26,774 nt of DNA, from contig JBEIVB010000026.1 in the NCBI GenBank assembly GCA_040374085.1, forward strand, positions 1-26,774. The letters are read 5' to 3'. Position 1 is the first letter of the stretch, and the number at the start of each line of letters is the position of its first letter. This DNA comes from JBEIVB01 sp040374085 (GTDB lineage: Bacteria; Bacteroidota; Bacteroidia; UBA4408). The notes beneath the pieces are model-generated. The model saw only the letters and a list, made by a program, of their open reading frames with translations. It did not search any database and was not told the DNA's origin. The position numbers and the translations under genes are program-made. This document shows positions 7,144 through 16,014 of the stretch, piece by piece.

Positions 7144-10100
7144 AATGGTGCCCACATCGCCTCGGCCGCTGCGCATGCGCTTGCCTTGGGTATTGTACAC
7201 CTCTATCCGCCAAACGTAAACACCGGATGGGGCTTTTTCTCCATTGATGGTACCATCCCAGCCTTGCTCTGGATCTGATGTGGAAAATATGCGCTGGCCC
7301 CAACGGTCGTATATCTCCAGGGAATACACACCAATATCGTTTCCGATGGCTTTAAATACCTCGTTTCTGCCGTCGGAGTTTGGACTAAAGGAGTTTGGAA
7401 TCCAGAGTGTTTCGCATGCCTCCACTGAAATCAATACGGAATCGGAGTGGGTGCACCCATTCAATGTTGCTGTTAACACATAACGCGTGGTAACTTCGGG
7501 CAGCACTCGGGTGCTCAGTTCCGTAGCACTGCTTAAGCCGGTGGTGGGAGTCCAAGTGTAGGTTCCCTGAGCGCGGGCATCAATTTCCACAGCACGGTCG
7601 CAAAAAACAGTTTGATCGGGGCCCATGGTTATTATAGGCTTAGGCTTATACACCACAGAAAACGTGCTGTCGCTCTTGCATCCGTTCGGAGCGGTAACCG
7701 TGGCCGTATAGATGCCGGGTGCAAACACAACCAATTGTCCACCGCTTTGGCCCGTGGACCAAGCAATGCTTCCATCTGTACTGGTGGCGGTGAGCAATAC
7801 AGGCTCCCCTGCACAAGGCTGGGGATTGGAAATGGTAATGGGCGGTGGAGGTATGGCGCTGGGAAACACTTGAAATACCGAAGAGGTATCGGCGCAGCCC
7901 TGAGCATTCTCCACACGCACGGAATAGTTGCCCACTTCCGACGCAATCATGGTGGCGTTACCCGTAGATACCGTGGTGTTGTTTAGGAACCATTCGTAGG
8001 ATGAAAACACTCCTGTAGAAAGCACCAAAACCTGACCTGCACATAGGCCATTGGCCGGTGCAGTAACCACCGGAGTTGGAACCGGAGCAGCAGTTACAGT
8101 TGCGGTGGTTGTGGCCGAGCAGCCATTGGCGTCTGTAACCTGAAGGGTTACGATGCCGGGAGTGGATGCCCATTGCTGTTGAACATTTCCGGGTGAAAGG
8201 GCAGCGCCTTGACTCCATTGATAGGCGTTGAAGGTTTGCGGAGTTTGGAGCAGAATGCTGTCGCCTGGGCAAACCTCAGACAATCCATTGGCCGATGCAA
8301 TGGATGGGTTGGGCAAAGGCCAAACCGTTACATTCTGTTGTGGAGAGATTCCGCTGCATCCATTTCCATCCGTTGCCACCACGCTGTAGCTTCCGGACGA
8401 GTTTACGGATAACTGGTTTGAGGCAGAGCTAATCAGAGGAGCCCCGTTTTGAAGCCATTGGTAGGTTACATACCCGGCTGCAGCTTGGAGCTGGGTTTGG
8501 CCTCCCTGACAGAAACTGCTTTGCCCTTGATTGCTCAAACTCACCACCACAGCAGGCAAGACCTGCACGGTTAGCGGGTTGGAAACAGCGGTACACCCGT
8601 CTGCACTAACTGCTACAACCGTGTATGAGCCGGCTGTGGATGCATTGTATGTGGGTGAGGTGGCACCCGGAACTAGGGCGCCATTTAACAACCATTGACA
8701 CGTTGCAAAGGTTCCGGTAACGGCAATTGGAGTGCTTGTTGCGGCACACAACACCAATGGGTTCGGACCGGCAAGTGTAGGGGTTGGAACTTGCCCATTG
8801 GTAACAACCGCATCTACTGAGGTGGCGATGCAGTTGAAAGGAGTGGTGTTCCATGTAAACGATTGCGTGCCCACAACACTGTAGGTGCCTGAAGAGGTAA
8901 CCGAAAGATTTGCATTGTTCGCACCCGCTATTGGAGCTCCATTAAGCAGCCATTGAAGTTGAGAAAAGGTTCCCCCGGCACTCATGGTAACCGTGGAGCC
9001 CGGACACAGTGCCAGACCGGGGTTGGCGGTAATAGTGGGTGGCACCGCCCCATAAACCGATACCGATATGGGTGCAGAGGTAACGGAACAACCGCCTACA
9101 ACAACCTGAACCGTGTAGGTGCCCGTTTGGGTTACCACCAAACTCGAAGCCGATCCTCCAGGAACGGCAACACCGCTTTCCAACCACACATAAGATGCGT
9201 TCGGGTTTTGCGAGGTTAAGGTTACACTTCCACCGTTGCAAAAGGAGGTAGGGCCAGAAATCCAAACACCGGGGGTAGGATTGCTTACCTGAATGGAGAC
9301 GTTCGACGATGAAAGACTGCATCCCAGAGCATCGGAAACACTAACGCTGTAACTCCCAGCTTGGGAAACAACCAAATTGGCTGTGGTTGCACCTGCAACA
9401 GCAGAACCGTTATAAAACCATTGGTATGTACTTAAACCGGGAGGAGCACTGAGACTGGCCGATTGGCCGCTGCAAAGGGCATTGGCAGGTGCACCGCTGA
9501 TAACGGGTGGAGTTAAGGTGCTTACGTTTACAACAGGGCCGTTGGCAGTGGCCGTGCAGCCAGACCAGTTGGTTACCAACACTCCATACGTTCCGCTGGT
9601 GGTAACACTCAAAGAACCCAATGTTTGGCCGGCAATGGGAGATCCATTTAACAACCATTGATAAGACGAAAACGATTGGCTTAAACTCAATACTTGATTT
9701 TGCCCTGGGCAAATCGTGAGGGGTCCCACCTGGTTGATGACCGGACTGGGTGGTGAATTAACCGTAACTTGAACGTTGGCCGTTGCAGCTGAGCAGCTTC
9801 CCAAAACAACCGTTACTGCGTAGGTACCTGCCTGAGTAGCAGAGAAGCTGGATGTGTTACCACCCGGCAGCGCAATTCCATTAAGCGTCCACTGAAATGT
9901 GGAACCGGAAGTTGCATTTGCATTTAGGGTAAGACTCGAGCCTGCACAAAAAGATTGGTTGCCGGAAGGAGAAACGGTGGGCGATTGGAAAGGAAGTTGA
10001 GTTAAAGTAATGGAAGCTGTTGCAGAGCAAGCGGCGGCGTTGGTTACCACAACCGTGTATGTGCCGGCAAGGGTGGCATTGTAGGCGCTGCTGGTGGCAC

Positions 10101-11616
10101 CTGCAATGTCTGAACCGTTCAATTGCCACTGATAAGAACCTTGCCCGGAGTTGGTCTGTATGGCCAAGGGGCCCGCACCGCAAATCACAGTAGAGCCGGA
10201 TTGAATGGTAGGGGTGGGTACGGTTAAGGTGGTGATGGAAATGCTGTTGCTCTGGGCAGTGCAACCATTGTTGGTCAGCACAACGGAGTAGTTTCCGGCC
10301 TGATTGATGGAAAGCGTTGTGCCCGTTTCTCCGGTAATGGCCACACCTCCCTCCATCCACTGAACATTACCTGGGCCCGAAACCACGCTGAGCATGGCCG
10401 ATGATCCCGAGCAGATTGCAGAAGGTCCACCTAAGGCAACGGTGGGTGGGGTAAGTACGGGTTGTGTAATTACAATCGGATTGGAACTCACCAGACAAGA
10501 ACCTGTACCGCTTTGCACGGTGTAAATGCCCGGGTTGGTAACCGTGAGGGTATTGCCGGTTTCCCCTGCAAGAGCAACCCCGTTGAGAAGCCATTGAAAA
10601 GGAGCAGCTCCCCCTGTTGCTTGAAGATTGGTTGTGGAGCCGGGACAGATGCTCAGTGGACCCAAGGCGGAAATTACCGGTACTGTGGGAGGCACAACGG
10701 TGATGTAATTGGATAGGGTTAAGGTGCTGTTGCCACAAGGATTCGATAAAACCAAAATAACGGTATAGTTCCCCGGACTGTTGTAGCAAATGGGGGGTGG
10801 GGTTGGTCCGCTGAAAAAGGACGGGGTGCCACCGGGTAAGTTCCAGCTGAACACGAGTCCGGCAGTGGGGTTGCTGCTGGTAAAGGTGATGCACTCTCCG
10901 GGACAAACGGTGGTTGCAGAGGCGCTCAAGAGCGGGGTTGGGGGAGGAGGAACAGAGTTGGGGGCACTGGGGGTTTCGGCTCCGACAGCAATGGAAGCAA
11001 ATCCAGGAATGCCATCGCAAGGTCGACCCCATGCACTCCCGTTTGTTCCCGAGCCTGCGGTATACAAGCTGGTGCTGTTGGGAAGAGCTGCCGGATTGGG
11101 TATGGTAACGGACAAACTTCCGCAGCTGCCCTGATTGGCCGAGGTGAAAGTAAATGGAAAAAAACCGGCTGCAGGTCCCCACCACAATCCATCCATGACC
11201 TGGCCCGTGTTGTTGGTCAATACCACATAGCCGTGAGAGTTGTTCAGGACCCCAAAGTTGGTGTTGTTGTTTACCGCGGGATAAGGATTGCCGCATCCAC
11301 AGGTTACAATATCCAGGTCAACAGCAAAACCTGAATTGGAGGTTCCCAGCGTGAAAAAGTCACCGGGCTGAATGATGGTGCCGCTTGGAATGGTTACTGT
11401 GAAATACTCCGCGCCAAGCACCCAGCAACTCATATCCACAGGAGTGCTGCATGTATTGTATAACTCAATCCACTCCGAGGTTTGAGGACCGTTTTGGTTC
11501 CCGTCAAAAGACCCGGTTGGGTTGATCATAATTTCGTTGATGACCACACACTGCCCCTTCGTTTCAAGGGTGACAAGAGCCAAAAGTGAAATCAGTAACA
11601 AAGAGAGTACGCGCAT
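7129..11616 (-). CDS. Large T9SS surface protein: lamin-tail, PKD, Ig-like repeats, type B sorting domain
   Basis: Predicted secreted or cell-surface protein of 1495 residues. Residues 1-21 form a signal peptide (MRVLSLLLISLLALVTLETKG). Residues 23 to about 175 resemble a lamin-tail domain (VVINEIMINP, EWIELYN). Residues 228-308 are PKD-like. Residues 310-1399 hold about 14 Ig-like repeats of 75-80 residues, each with a CPG-type cysteine, a central QWLLNG-like strand and a late GC, suggesting one disulfide per repeat. Residues 1400-1495 form the gliding-motility-associated C-terminal domain (type B sorting: NSFSPNSDGRNE, EIYDRWG, PSGVYVWRIEV). The type IX system is the expected route. Adhesion or matrix function is an inference. 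A near-match -7 box TAACTTCG lies at 11634-11641 on the minus strand, 17 bases before the ATG. The stop codon lies inside the convergent ATPase gene. Confidence 0.9.
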   Translation of the reverse strand: MRVLSLLLISLLALVTLETKGQCVVINEIMINPTGSFDGNQNGPQTSEWIELYNTCSTPVDMSCWVLGAEYFTVTIPSGTIIQPGDFFTLGTSNSGFAVDLDIVTCGCGNPYPAVNNNTNFGVLNNSHGYVVLTNNTGQVMDGLWWGPAAGFFPFTFTSANQGSCGSLSVTIPNPAALPNSTSLYTAGSGTNGSAWGRPCDGIPGFASIAVGAETPSAPNSVPPPPTPLLSASATTVCPGECITFTSSNPTAGLVFSWNLPGGTPSFFSGPTPPPICYNSPGNYTVILVLSNPCGNSTLTLSNYITVVPPTVPVISALGPLSICPGSTTNLQATGGAAPFQWLLNGVALAGETGNTLTVTNPGIYTVQSGTGSCLVSSNPIVITQPVLTPPTVALGGPSAICSGSSAMLSVVSGPGNVQWMEGGVAITGETGTTLSINQAGNYSVVLTNNGCTAQSNSISITTLTVPTPTIQSGSTVICGAGPLAIQTNSGQGSYQWQLNGSDIAGATSSAYNATLAGTYTVVVTNAAACSATASITLTQLPFQSPTVSPSGNQSFCAGSSLTLNANATSGSTFQWTLNGIALPGGNTSSFSATQAGTYAVTVVLGSCSAATANVQVTVNSPPSPVINQVGPLTICPGQNQVLSLSQSFSSYQWLLNGSPIAGQTLGSLSVTTSGTYGVLVTNWSGCTATANGPVVNVSTLTPPVISGAPANALCSGQSASLSAPPGLSTYQWFYNGSAVAGATTANLVVSQAGSYSVSVSDALGCSLSSSNVSIQVSNPTPGVWISGPTSFCNGGSVTLTSQNPNASYVWLESGVAVPGGSASSLVVTQTGTYTVQVVVGGCSVTSAPISVSVYGAVPPTITANPGLALCPGSTVTMSAGGTFSQLQWLLNGAPIAGANNANLSVTSSGTYSVVGTQSFTWNTTPFNCIATSVDAVVTNGQVPTPTLAGPNPLVLCAATSTPIAVTGTFATCQWLLNGALVPGATSPTYNASTAGSYTVVAVSADGCTAVSNPLTVQVLPAVVVSLSNQGQSSFCQGGQTQLQAAAGYVTYQWLQNGAPLISSASNQLSVNSSGSYSVVATDGNGCSGISPQQNVTVWPLPNPSIASANGLSEVCPGDSILLQTPQTFNAYQWSQGAALSPGNVQQQWASTPGIVTLQVTDANGCSATTTATVTAAPVPTPVVTAPANGLCAGQVLVLSTGVFSSYEWFLNNTTVSTGNATMIASEVGNYSVRVENAQGCADTSSVFQVFPSAIPPPPITISNPQPCAGEPVLLTATSTDGSIAWSTGQSGGQLVVFAPGIYTATVTAPNGCKSDSTFSVVYKPKPIITMGPDQTVFCDRAVEIDARAQGTYTWTPTTGLSSATELSTRVLPEVTTRYVLTATLNGCTHSDSVLISVEACETLWIPNSFSPNSDGRNEVFKAIGNDIGVYSLEIYDRWGQRIFSTSDPEQGWDGTINGEKAPSGVYVWRIEVYNTQGKRMRSGRGDVGTISLLR
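7420..10689 (-). repeat. Coding tandem Ig-like repeats (about 14 units of 225-260 bases)
   Basis: This is the part of the surface-protein gene that encodes the Ig-like repeats; boundaries are approximate. Units have diverged at DNA level, but short identities survive: the 18-mer CCATTTAACAACCATTGA (plus-strand reading) occurs at 8681-8698 and again at 9644-9661, coding for the LLNG strand. The mix of conserved protein pattern and varied DNA suggests old duplications held by selection, not recent slippage. Confidence 0.8.
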
Positions 11617-11728
11617 CCCGAAAAAAATTCCGCCGAAGTTACCATTTTCCCGACTAATCCGTGTTTTTCATCGTCAATTTGTTCCTTGGCCGATTCCTGT
11701 TGTTCAGACTAAACGGTGCTTTTTCCGG

Positions 11729-11736
11729 TATATTTG
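11729..11736 (+). promoter_or_regulatory. -7 promoter box for the P5C dehydrogenase gene
   Basis: TATATTTG matches TAnnTTTG and ends 17 bases before the ATG at 11754, giving a leader of about 12 bases. Its position inside the longer open frame that begins at 11661 is the main argument for the shorter protein start. Confidence 0.55.
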
Positions 11737-11753
11737 CGGCTCAAATTTTGGTT

Positions 11754-13379
11754 ATGTCCGTAGGTTTTTTTCGTGTTCCCTCCGCTGTTAACGAGGCGGT
11801 AAAATCGTATGCACCCGGTTCACCCGAGCGTGTTGAACTTCAAAACACCCTTGCCCGCCTGAAGGCTCACCAAGCAGACATACCCATGTTTATTGGGGGA
11901 AAAGAGGTGCGCACCGGTCAAACGGCAACGCTCCATCCTCCGCATGAGCGGGCGCACGTGCTGGGGCATTTTCATAAGGGAAGCAAATCCCACGTAGAGC
12001 AGGCCATTGCCGCTGCACTGGCTGCCAAGCCGGCATGGGAAGCCCTTTCCTGGGAACAACGTTCGGCCATATTTCTAAAAGCAGCCGATTTGGTGGCAGG
12101 GCCTTACCGCGCCACCATCAACGCCGCCACTATGCTGGGGCAATCCAAGAGTGTGTACCAAGCCGAGATCGACGCTGCATGTGAGTTCGCCGATTTCCTC
12201 CGCTTCAACGTGCAATATGCCACCGAAATCTACGCTCAGCAGCCCATCAGCTCGCCGGGTGTTTGGAACCGGGTGGAACAGCGCGCCCTCGAAGGGTTTG
12301 TGTTTGCACTCACGCCTTTCAATTTCACTGCCATTGCAGGAAACCTGCCCACTTCTGCAGCCATGATGGGCAACGTGGTGGTTTGGAAGCCCGCCAACAC
12401 GCAAATTTATTCGGCAAACGTTATCATGAACATTCTGCGCGAAGCAGGCTTGCCCGATGGGGTCATAAACTTGGTGTTTGTATCGGGACCCGAGGCTGGC
12501 GAGGTGATTTTCCAACACCCCGATTTTGCCGGCATCCACTTTACCGGCTCCACCGAGATCTTTCAGGAAATCTGGAAAACGATCGGACAAAACATTCACC
12601 GCTACAAATCCTACCCCCGCATCGTAGGCGAAACCGGCGGAAAGGATTTTATTTTGGCCCACCCCTCTGCTCCGGTAGATTCTTTGGTTACCGCCCTTGT
12701 GCGCGGAGCATTCGAATACCAGGGACAGAAATGCTCCGCCGCCAGCCGCGCCTACATTCCGCAAAGCCTTTGGCCGGCCGTGCAAGAAGGATTGCTGCGC
12801 GACCTGGCCAGCATCAAGATGGGTCCAACAGACGATTTCTCTTGTTTCTTCAACGCGGTAATCGACGAGCGTGCGTTTGATAAAATTGCGGCCTACATCG
12901 ATCAGGCCCGCAAGTCGAGCGATGTGAAGGTGATTGCGGGTGGAGGATACGATAAATCCAAAGGGTATTTTATTGAACCAACGGTGTTGCTCACCGATAA
13001 TCCGATGTACACCACCATGTGCGAGGAGATTTTTGGGCCGGTGCTCACGATCTACGTGTACCCCGATGCCGAGTACTCGGCAACCTTAAGCCTCATAGAC
13101 AGCACCAGCGGCTATGCCCTAACCGGTGCGGTGTTGGCTACCGACCGCTACGCCATTGAGGAGGCTACCAAGGCTTTGCGCAACGCTGCCGGCAATTTTT
13201 ACATCAACGATAAGTGCACCGGAGCGGTGGTTGGTCAACAGCCTTTTGGTGGAGGTAGGGCCTCAGGCACCAACGATAAGGCCGGATCTATGATCAACCT
13301 GCTGCGCTGGGTTTCTCCCAGAACCATTAAAGAAACGTTTGTTCCGGCTACCGATTACCGGTATCCTTTTTTGGGTTGA
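11754..13379 (+). CDS. pruA: 1-pyrroline-5-carboxylate dehydrogenase
   Basis: Aldehyde dehydrogenase superfamily, 541 residues, the normal length for stand-alone delta-1-pyrroline-5-carboxylate dehydrogenase, which oxidises P5C/glutamate semialdehyde to glutamate with NAD+ in proline breakdown. Counting from the ATG at 11754, the general-base Glu293 lies in VGETGGKD and the nucleophile Cys327 in YQGQKCSAASR. TPFNFTAI and PFGGGRASGTNDKAGS are further signatures of the P5CDH branch. The frame stays open upstream to 11661, but those 31 residues are hydrophobic and unlike the family, and the -7 box lies within them. An intrinsic terminator follows. There is no proline dehydrogenase domain and no putA-like fusion, so proline dehydrogenase must be encoded elsewhere. 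Confidence 0.92.
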   Translation: MSVGFFRVPSAVNEAVKSYAPGSPERVELQNTLARLKAHQADIPMFIGGKEVRTGQTATLHPPHERAHVLGHFHKGSKSHVEQAIAAALAAKPAWEALSWEQRSAIFLKAADLVAGPYRATINAATMLGQSKSVYQAEIDAACEFADFLRFNVQYATEIYAQQPISSPGVWNRVEQRALEGFVFALTPFNFTAIAGNLPTSAAMMGNVVVWKPANTQIYSANVIMNILREAGLPDGVINLVFVSGPEAGEVIFQHPDFAGIHFTGSTEIFQEIWKTIGQNIHRYKSYPRIVGETGGKDFILAHPSAPVDSLVTALVRGAFEYQGQKCSAASRAYIPQSLWPAVQEGLLRDLASIKMGPTDDFSCFFNAVIDERAFDKIAAYIDQARKSSDVKVIAGGGYDKSKGYFIEPTVLLTDNPMYTTMCEEIFGPVLTIYVYPDAEYSATLSLIDSTSGYALTGAVLATDRYAIEEATKALRNAAGNFYINDKCTGAVVGQQPFGGGRASGTNDKAGSMINLLRWVSPRTIKETFVPATDYRYPFLG

Positions 13380-13404
13380 TGATACAACCCACTCGAAGCA
13401 CCTG

Positions 13405-13433
13405 CGCCACTCCAAACGGGGTGGCGTTTTTTT
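13405..13433 (+). terminator. Intrinsic terminator after the P5C dehydrogenase gene
   Basis: The arms CGCCACTCC and GGGGTGGCG pair (one T-G pair) around an AAAC loop and are followed by seven T residues. The T-run reaches the last codons of the convergent gene whose stop is at 13432-13434. There is no A-run on the far side, so it probably acts only on the plus strand. Confidence 0.85.
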
Positions 13434-14820
13434 ATCCTTTCAGCACAAACTTGCCTTTTGATAACACAAAGGTTTGTTCGCCCAACTGCACTGCCTCGCC
13501 TTCTTTTAACGCGTGCAGGTTCTTTACATCGTCCTGCATGGTGTGCACGCTGCCTTTGGTTAAACGGGCGAGTTTAAGATAATCGGGGTTGATGCCAAAC
13601 TTGGTGTGGCACAAGATGATGTGCACCGGCACCTTTATTTGAGAGGCCATCATCAAATCTTTTACCGCAGCAAAGTTGTCGGCCACCATCACCACACATT
13701 TCGTTTTTGAAAAGGTGCTGAGCCCTTTTAATATGGCTTCAATGTTGTTTTCGGGAATGTCGCCTCCGTTGCCTTTGCCCATAACAGCATAGGTTTTTTC
13801 CTCTAGGTCAGAGGCTTTTTCGGGCTTAATGGTGTAGATGCCTCCTGTTTTTCCCAGGGCTTTTTTGGGATCTTCTTTTCCGTCTCCGTCGTTAAACAGC
13901 ACAAAGCCTGTGCCCTTGCGCTGTTCAAACGAGAGCTTGGCCCACATCAGCACCTGAGCGGTAAAGGGCGACATGCTGCCGGTAACGTCGAGCACGTAAA
14001 TGGCTCCTTTCCAATCGTTTTCATTGCGCTCTAAAGCCAGGCGAACGGTAGAGTCGAGGTGGTTTCGGTAATAATCTTCGGCTAATGAAGAGGCTTCAAA
14101 AACCTTTCTCGGCTTTTTGGTGATGATCGTATCCTGCTTCTTTTGGTAATGCGGTTTGCGACCCAAAATGCCCGGGCGATCGTACACCTTCCCCTTTTTT
14201 CGGTTGATTTTTAAAATGGGGTCGTATCCCTTTTTCTTAATGTTTACCGTAATGGTTTTGTGCACGTCTTCCACCACTATGGTTTTACCCAGGCTGTCGC
14301 TGCCCATGATGCGCTTGAGCCAATCGATTTCGGCCTTGGAGGTTTTGGGATTTCCAGACTCGCGGTACACGATGCGAAACCCATGAAAAAAGCGTTTGGC
14401 GGTTTCTTCTTTTCTGCACGCAGTTTGCCCTACTACCCTCCAGCGAATCATGCTTTGGTTAAATAAATAAGGAATGCGCATGCGCAGGGTATCGAAGCGT
14501 GCCCTGTTTAGGGTGGGTTGATTGAAGCGCTCCGATAAACGGTAGTTGGTGTAGAGGAGCGTTACTTCGGTGATTTGCTTGCCTTTTAGTTTGGAAAGTG
14601 CGCTTGCGTTGTTGGGCTTGCTCGATGCAAAATCCATGGTGAGGTGCACCACCTGCGGTCCGGCTGTATCGGGCTTGTATTCGGCTATGAGCTCGGGTTT
14701 GAGCTTGGCCAAATACTCTTGGGTAACCACCGGGTTGGGTGCGGTGGTAGGTGCCACAGCTCCCAGCAGCACAAGGGTAGGGGCCAAGAGCAGCAGTTTT
14801 ATAATATTTGTGTTGTTCAT
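13432..14820 (-). CDS. Secreted von Willebrand factor A-domain protein, unknown function
   Basis: Predicted 462-residue exported protein. The first 22 or so residues form a signal peptide (IIKLLLLAPTLVLLGAVA) without an obvious lipobox cysteine. Residues 30-270 are a basic, unassigned region with no recognised domain. Residues 271 to about 435 look like a vWA domain: VLDVTGSMS supplies a MIDAS variant (Asp278, Thr280, Ser282), GGDIPENN at 352-359 is the second MIDAS-like loop, and VVMVADNF is a core strand. vWA domains bind protein partners through a metal ion. No T9SS sorting domain is seen at the C-terminus (FVLSKGKFVLKG), so it is probably periplasmic. Its start overlaps the chorismate synthase stop as ATGA, so it is read from the same transcript, although the two proteins have no evident functional link. 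Confidence 0.72.
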   Translation of the reverse strand: MNNTNIIKLLLLAPTLVLLGAVAPTTAPNPVVTQEYLAKLKPELIAEYKPDTAGPQVVHLTMDFASSKPNNASALSKLKGKQITEVTLLYTNYRLSERFNQPTLNRARFDTLRMRIPYLFNQSMIRWRVVGQTACRKEETAKRFFHGFRIVYRESGNPKTSKAEIDWLKRIMGSDSLGKTIVVEDVHKTITVNIKKKGYDPILKINRKKGKVYDRPGILGRKPHYQKKQDTIITKKPRKVFEASSLAEDYYRNHLDSTVRLALERNENDWKGAIYVLDVTGSMSPFTAQVLMWAKLSFEQRKGTGFVLFNDGDGKEDPKKALGKTGGIYTIKPEKASDLEEKTYAVMGKGNGGDIPENNIEAILKGLSTFSKTKCVVMVADNFAAVKDLMMASQIKVPVHIILCHTKFGINPDYLKLARLTKGSVHTMQDDVKNLHALKEGEAVQLGEQTFVLSKGKFVLKG

Positions 14821-15908
14821 GCCCGGTTGGTGCGTTGCTGCAACAGAAGATCGGCCAGAACCAAGGCGGTCATGGCTTCAACAATGGGCACGGCGCGTGG
14901 CACCACGCAGACATCATGCCGGCCCTTACCCACCACCTCGGCAGGCTCTCCGCCTGTGGTAACGGTGGGTTGGGTGAGTTGCAGGGTAGAAACGGGTTTA
15001 AACCCCACGCGGAACCAAACGGGCATGCCGTTGCTGATGCCGGCTTGCACGCCTCCGCTGCGGTTGGTTTGGGTGCGGATGTTGCCATGGTCATCGGTCT
15101 CAAACAGATCGTTTACCTCCGATCCTCGTAGGGCGCAGGAAGCAAAGCCTTCGCCCATCTCAAATGCACGGGTGGCGTTTATGCTCAGCATGGCCTGGGC
15201 CAGAAGGGCCTCCAGCTTATCGAATACCGGCTCGCCTAAGCCTGCCGGAACACCGGTTGCGCAGCAGGTGATGGTGCCGCCTACGGTGTCGCCTTTCAAA
15301 CGGGCATCTTCCAACAAGGCTTCAACTTCGGCAAGCAGCGCGGGATGCGGAAAACGGAAGATGTTCTCGTGGAGGGCCTCACCATCCTCCATCTTTTTCA
15401 AGACTTCTGCGTGCGGGCCGGCAATCGGTCCAATGCCGCTTACCCAACCGCGTATGCGAATCCCGTGAGCGGTCAGAAACATTTGGGCAAGGGCTCCGGC
15501 GGCCACGCGCGCCGACGTTTCCCTAGCCGATGCACGACCTCCGCCCGAAGCATGGCGCAATCCGTATTTCTGCAAATAGGTAAAATCGCCGTGCCCCGGC
15601 CTAAGCACGGTCTCTAAATGCGTGTAATCGCTCGGTCGTGCATCGCGGTTGGCGATGATGAACCCAATGGGTGTGCCTGTGCTGATGCCGTTGCTGATGC
15701 CCGAAAGCAACTCTACTCGGTCGGGCTCTTTTCTTGAGGTTGCATGGGGCGCCTGGCCGGGCTGACGCCGGGCCATCTGCTCGGCCAAAAAAGCCTCATC
15801 GATGGTAACGCCGGAAGGCAACCCCTCCAACACGCCGCCCACAGCAGCACCGTGCGATTCGCCAAACGTGATCAGGCGCAAAGCCCGTCCGAATACATTT
15901 CCTGCCAT
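14817..15908 (-). CDS. aroC: Chorismate synthase
   Basis: Last enzyme of the shikimate pathway; it converts 5-enolpyruvylshikimate-3-phosphate to chorismate and needs reduced FMN. The protein has 363 residues from the ATG at 15908. Signatures present are GESHG at 16-20 (His19), LRPGHGDFTY with His106, RHASGGGRASARET, and GKGRHDVCVVPRAVPIVEAM near the end. The open frame continues to an ATG at 15929, but the extra residues (MWVTFGT) are encoded by the -7 promoter box, and MAGNxFG is the usual family start, so the shorter start is preferred. The gene is divergent from the metal transporter gene and overlaps the downstream vWA-protein gene by 4 bases. Confidence 0.95.
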   Translation of the reverse strand: MAGNVFGRALRLITFGESHGAAVGGVLEGLPSGVTIDEAFLAEQMARRQPGQAPHATSRKEPDRVELLSGISNGISTGTPIGFIIANRDARPSDYTHLETVLRPGHGDFTYLQKYGLRHASGGGRASARETSARVAAGALAQMFLTAHGIRIRGWVSGIGPIAGPHAEVLKKMEDGEALHENIFRFPHPALLAEVEALLEDARLKGDTVGGTITCCATGVPAGLGEPVFDKLEALLAQAMLSINATRAFEMGEGFASCALRGSEVNDLFETDDHGNIRTQTNRSGGVQAGISNGMPVWFRVGFKPVSTLQLTQPTVTTGGEPAEVVGKGRHDVCVVPRAVPIVEAMTALVLADLLLQQRTNRA

Positions 15909-15913
15909 GGTTC

Positions 15914-15921
15914 CAAAGGTA
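15914..15921 (-). promoter_or_regulatory. -7 promoter box for aroC, nearly leaderless
   Basis: Read on the minus strand this is TACCTTTG followed by GAACC and then ATG, only 5 bases. A start site at the usual distance from a -7 box would fall at or next to the A of the ATG. This supports the 15908 start and predicts a leaderless or near-leaderless mRNA. Confidence 0.6.
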
Positions 15922-15958
15922 ACCCACACAACCTCGGTTTGTTGTGCACCCCGTCTCA

Positions 15959-15970
15959 GATGTTAACATC
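15959..15970. promoter_or_regulatory. 12-base perfect palindrome between divergent aroC and VIT genes
   Basis: GATGTTAACATC is a perfect palindrome roughly midway between two divergent promoters, its centre about 50 bases from each predicted start site. It does not resemble the Fur, MntR or DtxR consensus as I know them. It may be an operator for the metal transporter operon or simply chance. Confidence 0.3.
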
Positions 15971-16002
15971 CCATAGCTGAAAAGCACGCGTTTTTTTTCC
16001 AT

Positions 16003-16010
16003 TACCTTTG
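16003..16010 (+). promoter_or_regulatory. -7 promoter box for the VIT transporter operon, nearly leaderless
   Basis: TACCTTTG followed by GACT and then ATG at 16015, a 4-base gap. It is the same octamer and almost the same spacing as on the opposite strand for aroC, so both divergent genes appear to start transcription at their start codons. Confidence 0.6.
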
Positions 16011-16014
16011 GACT

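Noticed and set aside
7420..10689. Evenly spaced repeated motifs as a CRISPR array or tandem satellite.
   Set aside because: Spacing (225-260 bases) is far too long, units are not identical, and one uninterrupted frame translates to Ig-like repeats.
11661..11753. N-terminal extension of P5C dehydrogenase with a hydrophobic, signal-like segment.
   Set aside because: The enzyme is cytoplasmic, the extension has no family likeness, and a TAnnTTTG promoter box lies within it.
15909..15929. Earlier ATG start for chorismate synthase.
   Set aside because: Those codons overlap the promoter box, and the family start MAGNxFG begins at 15908.
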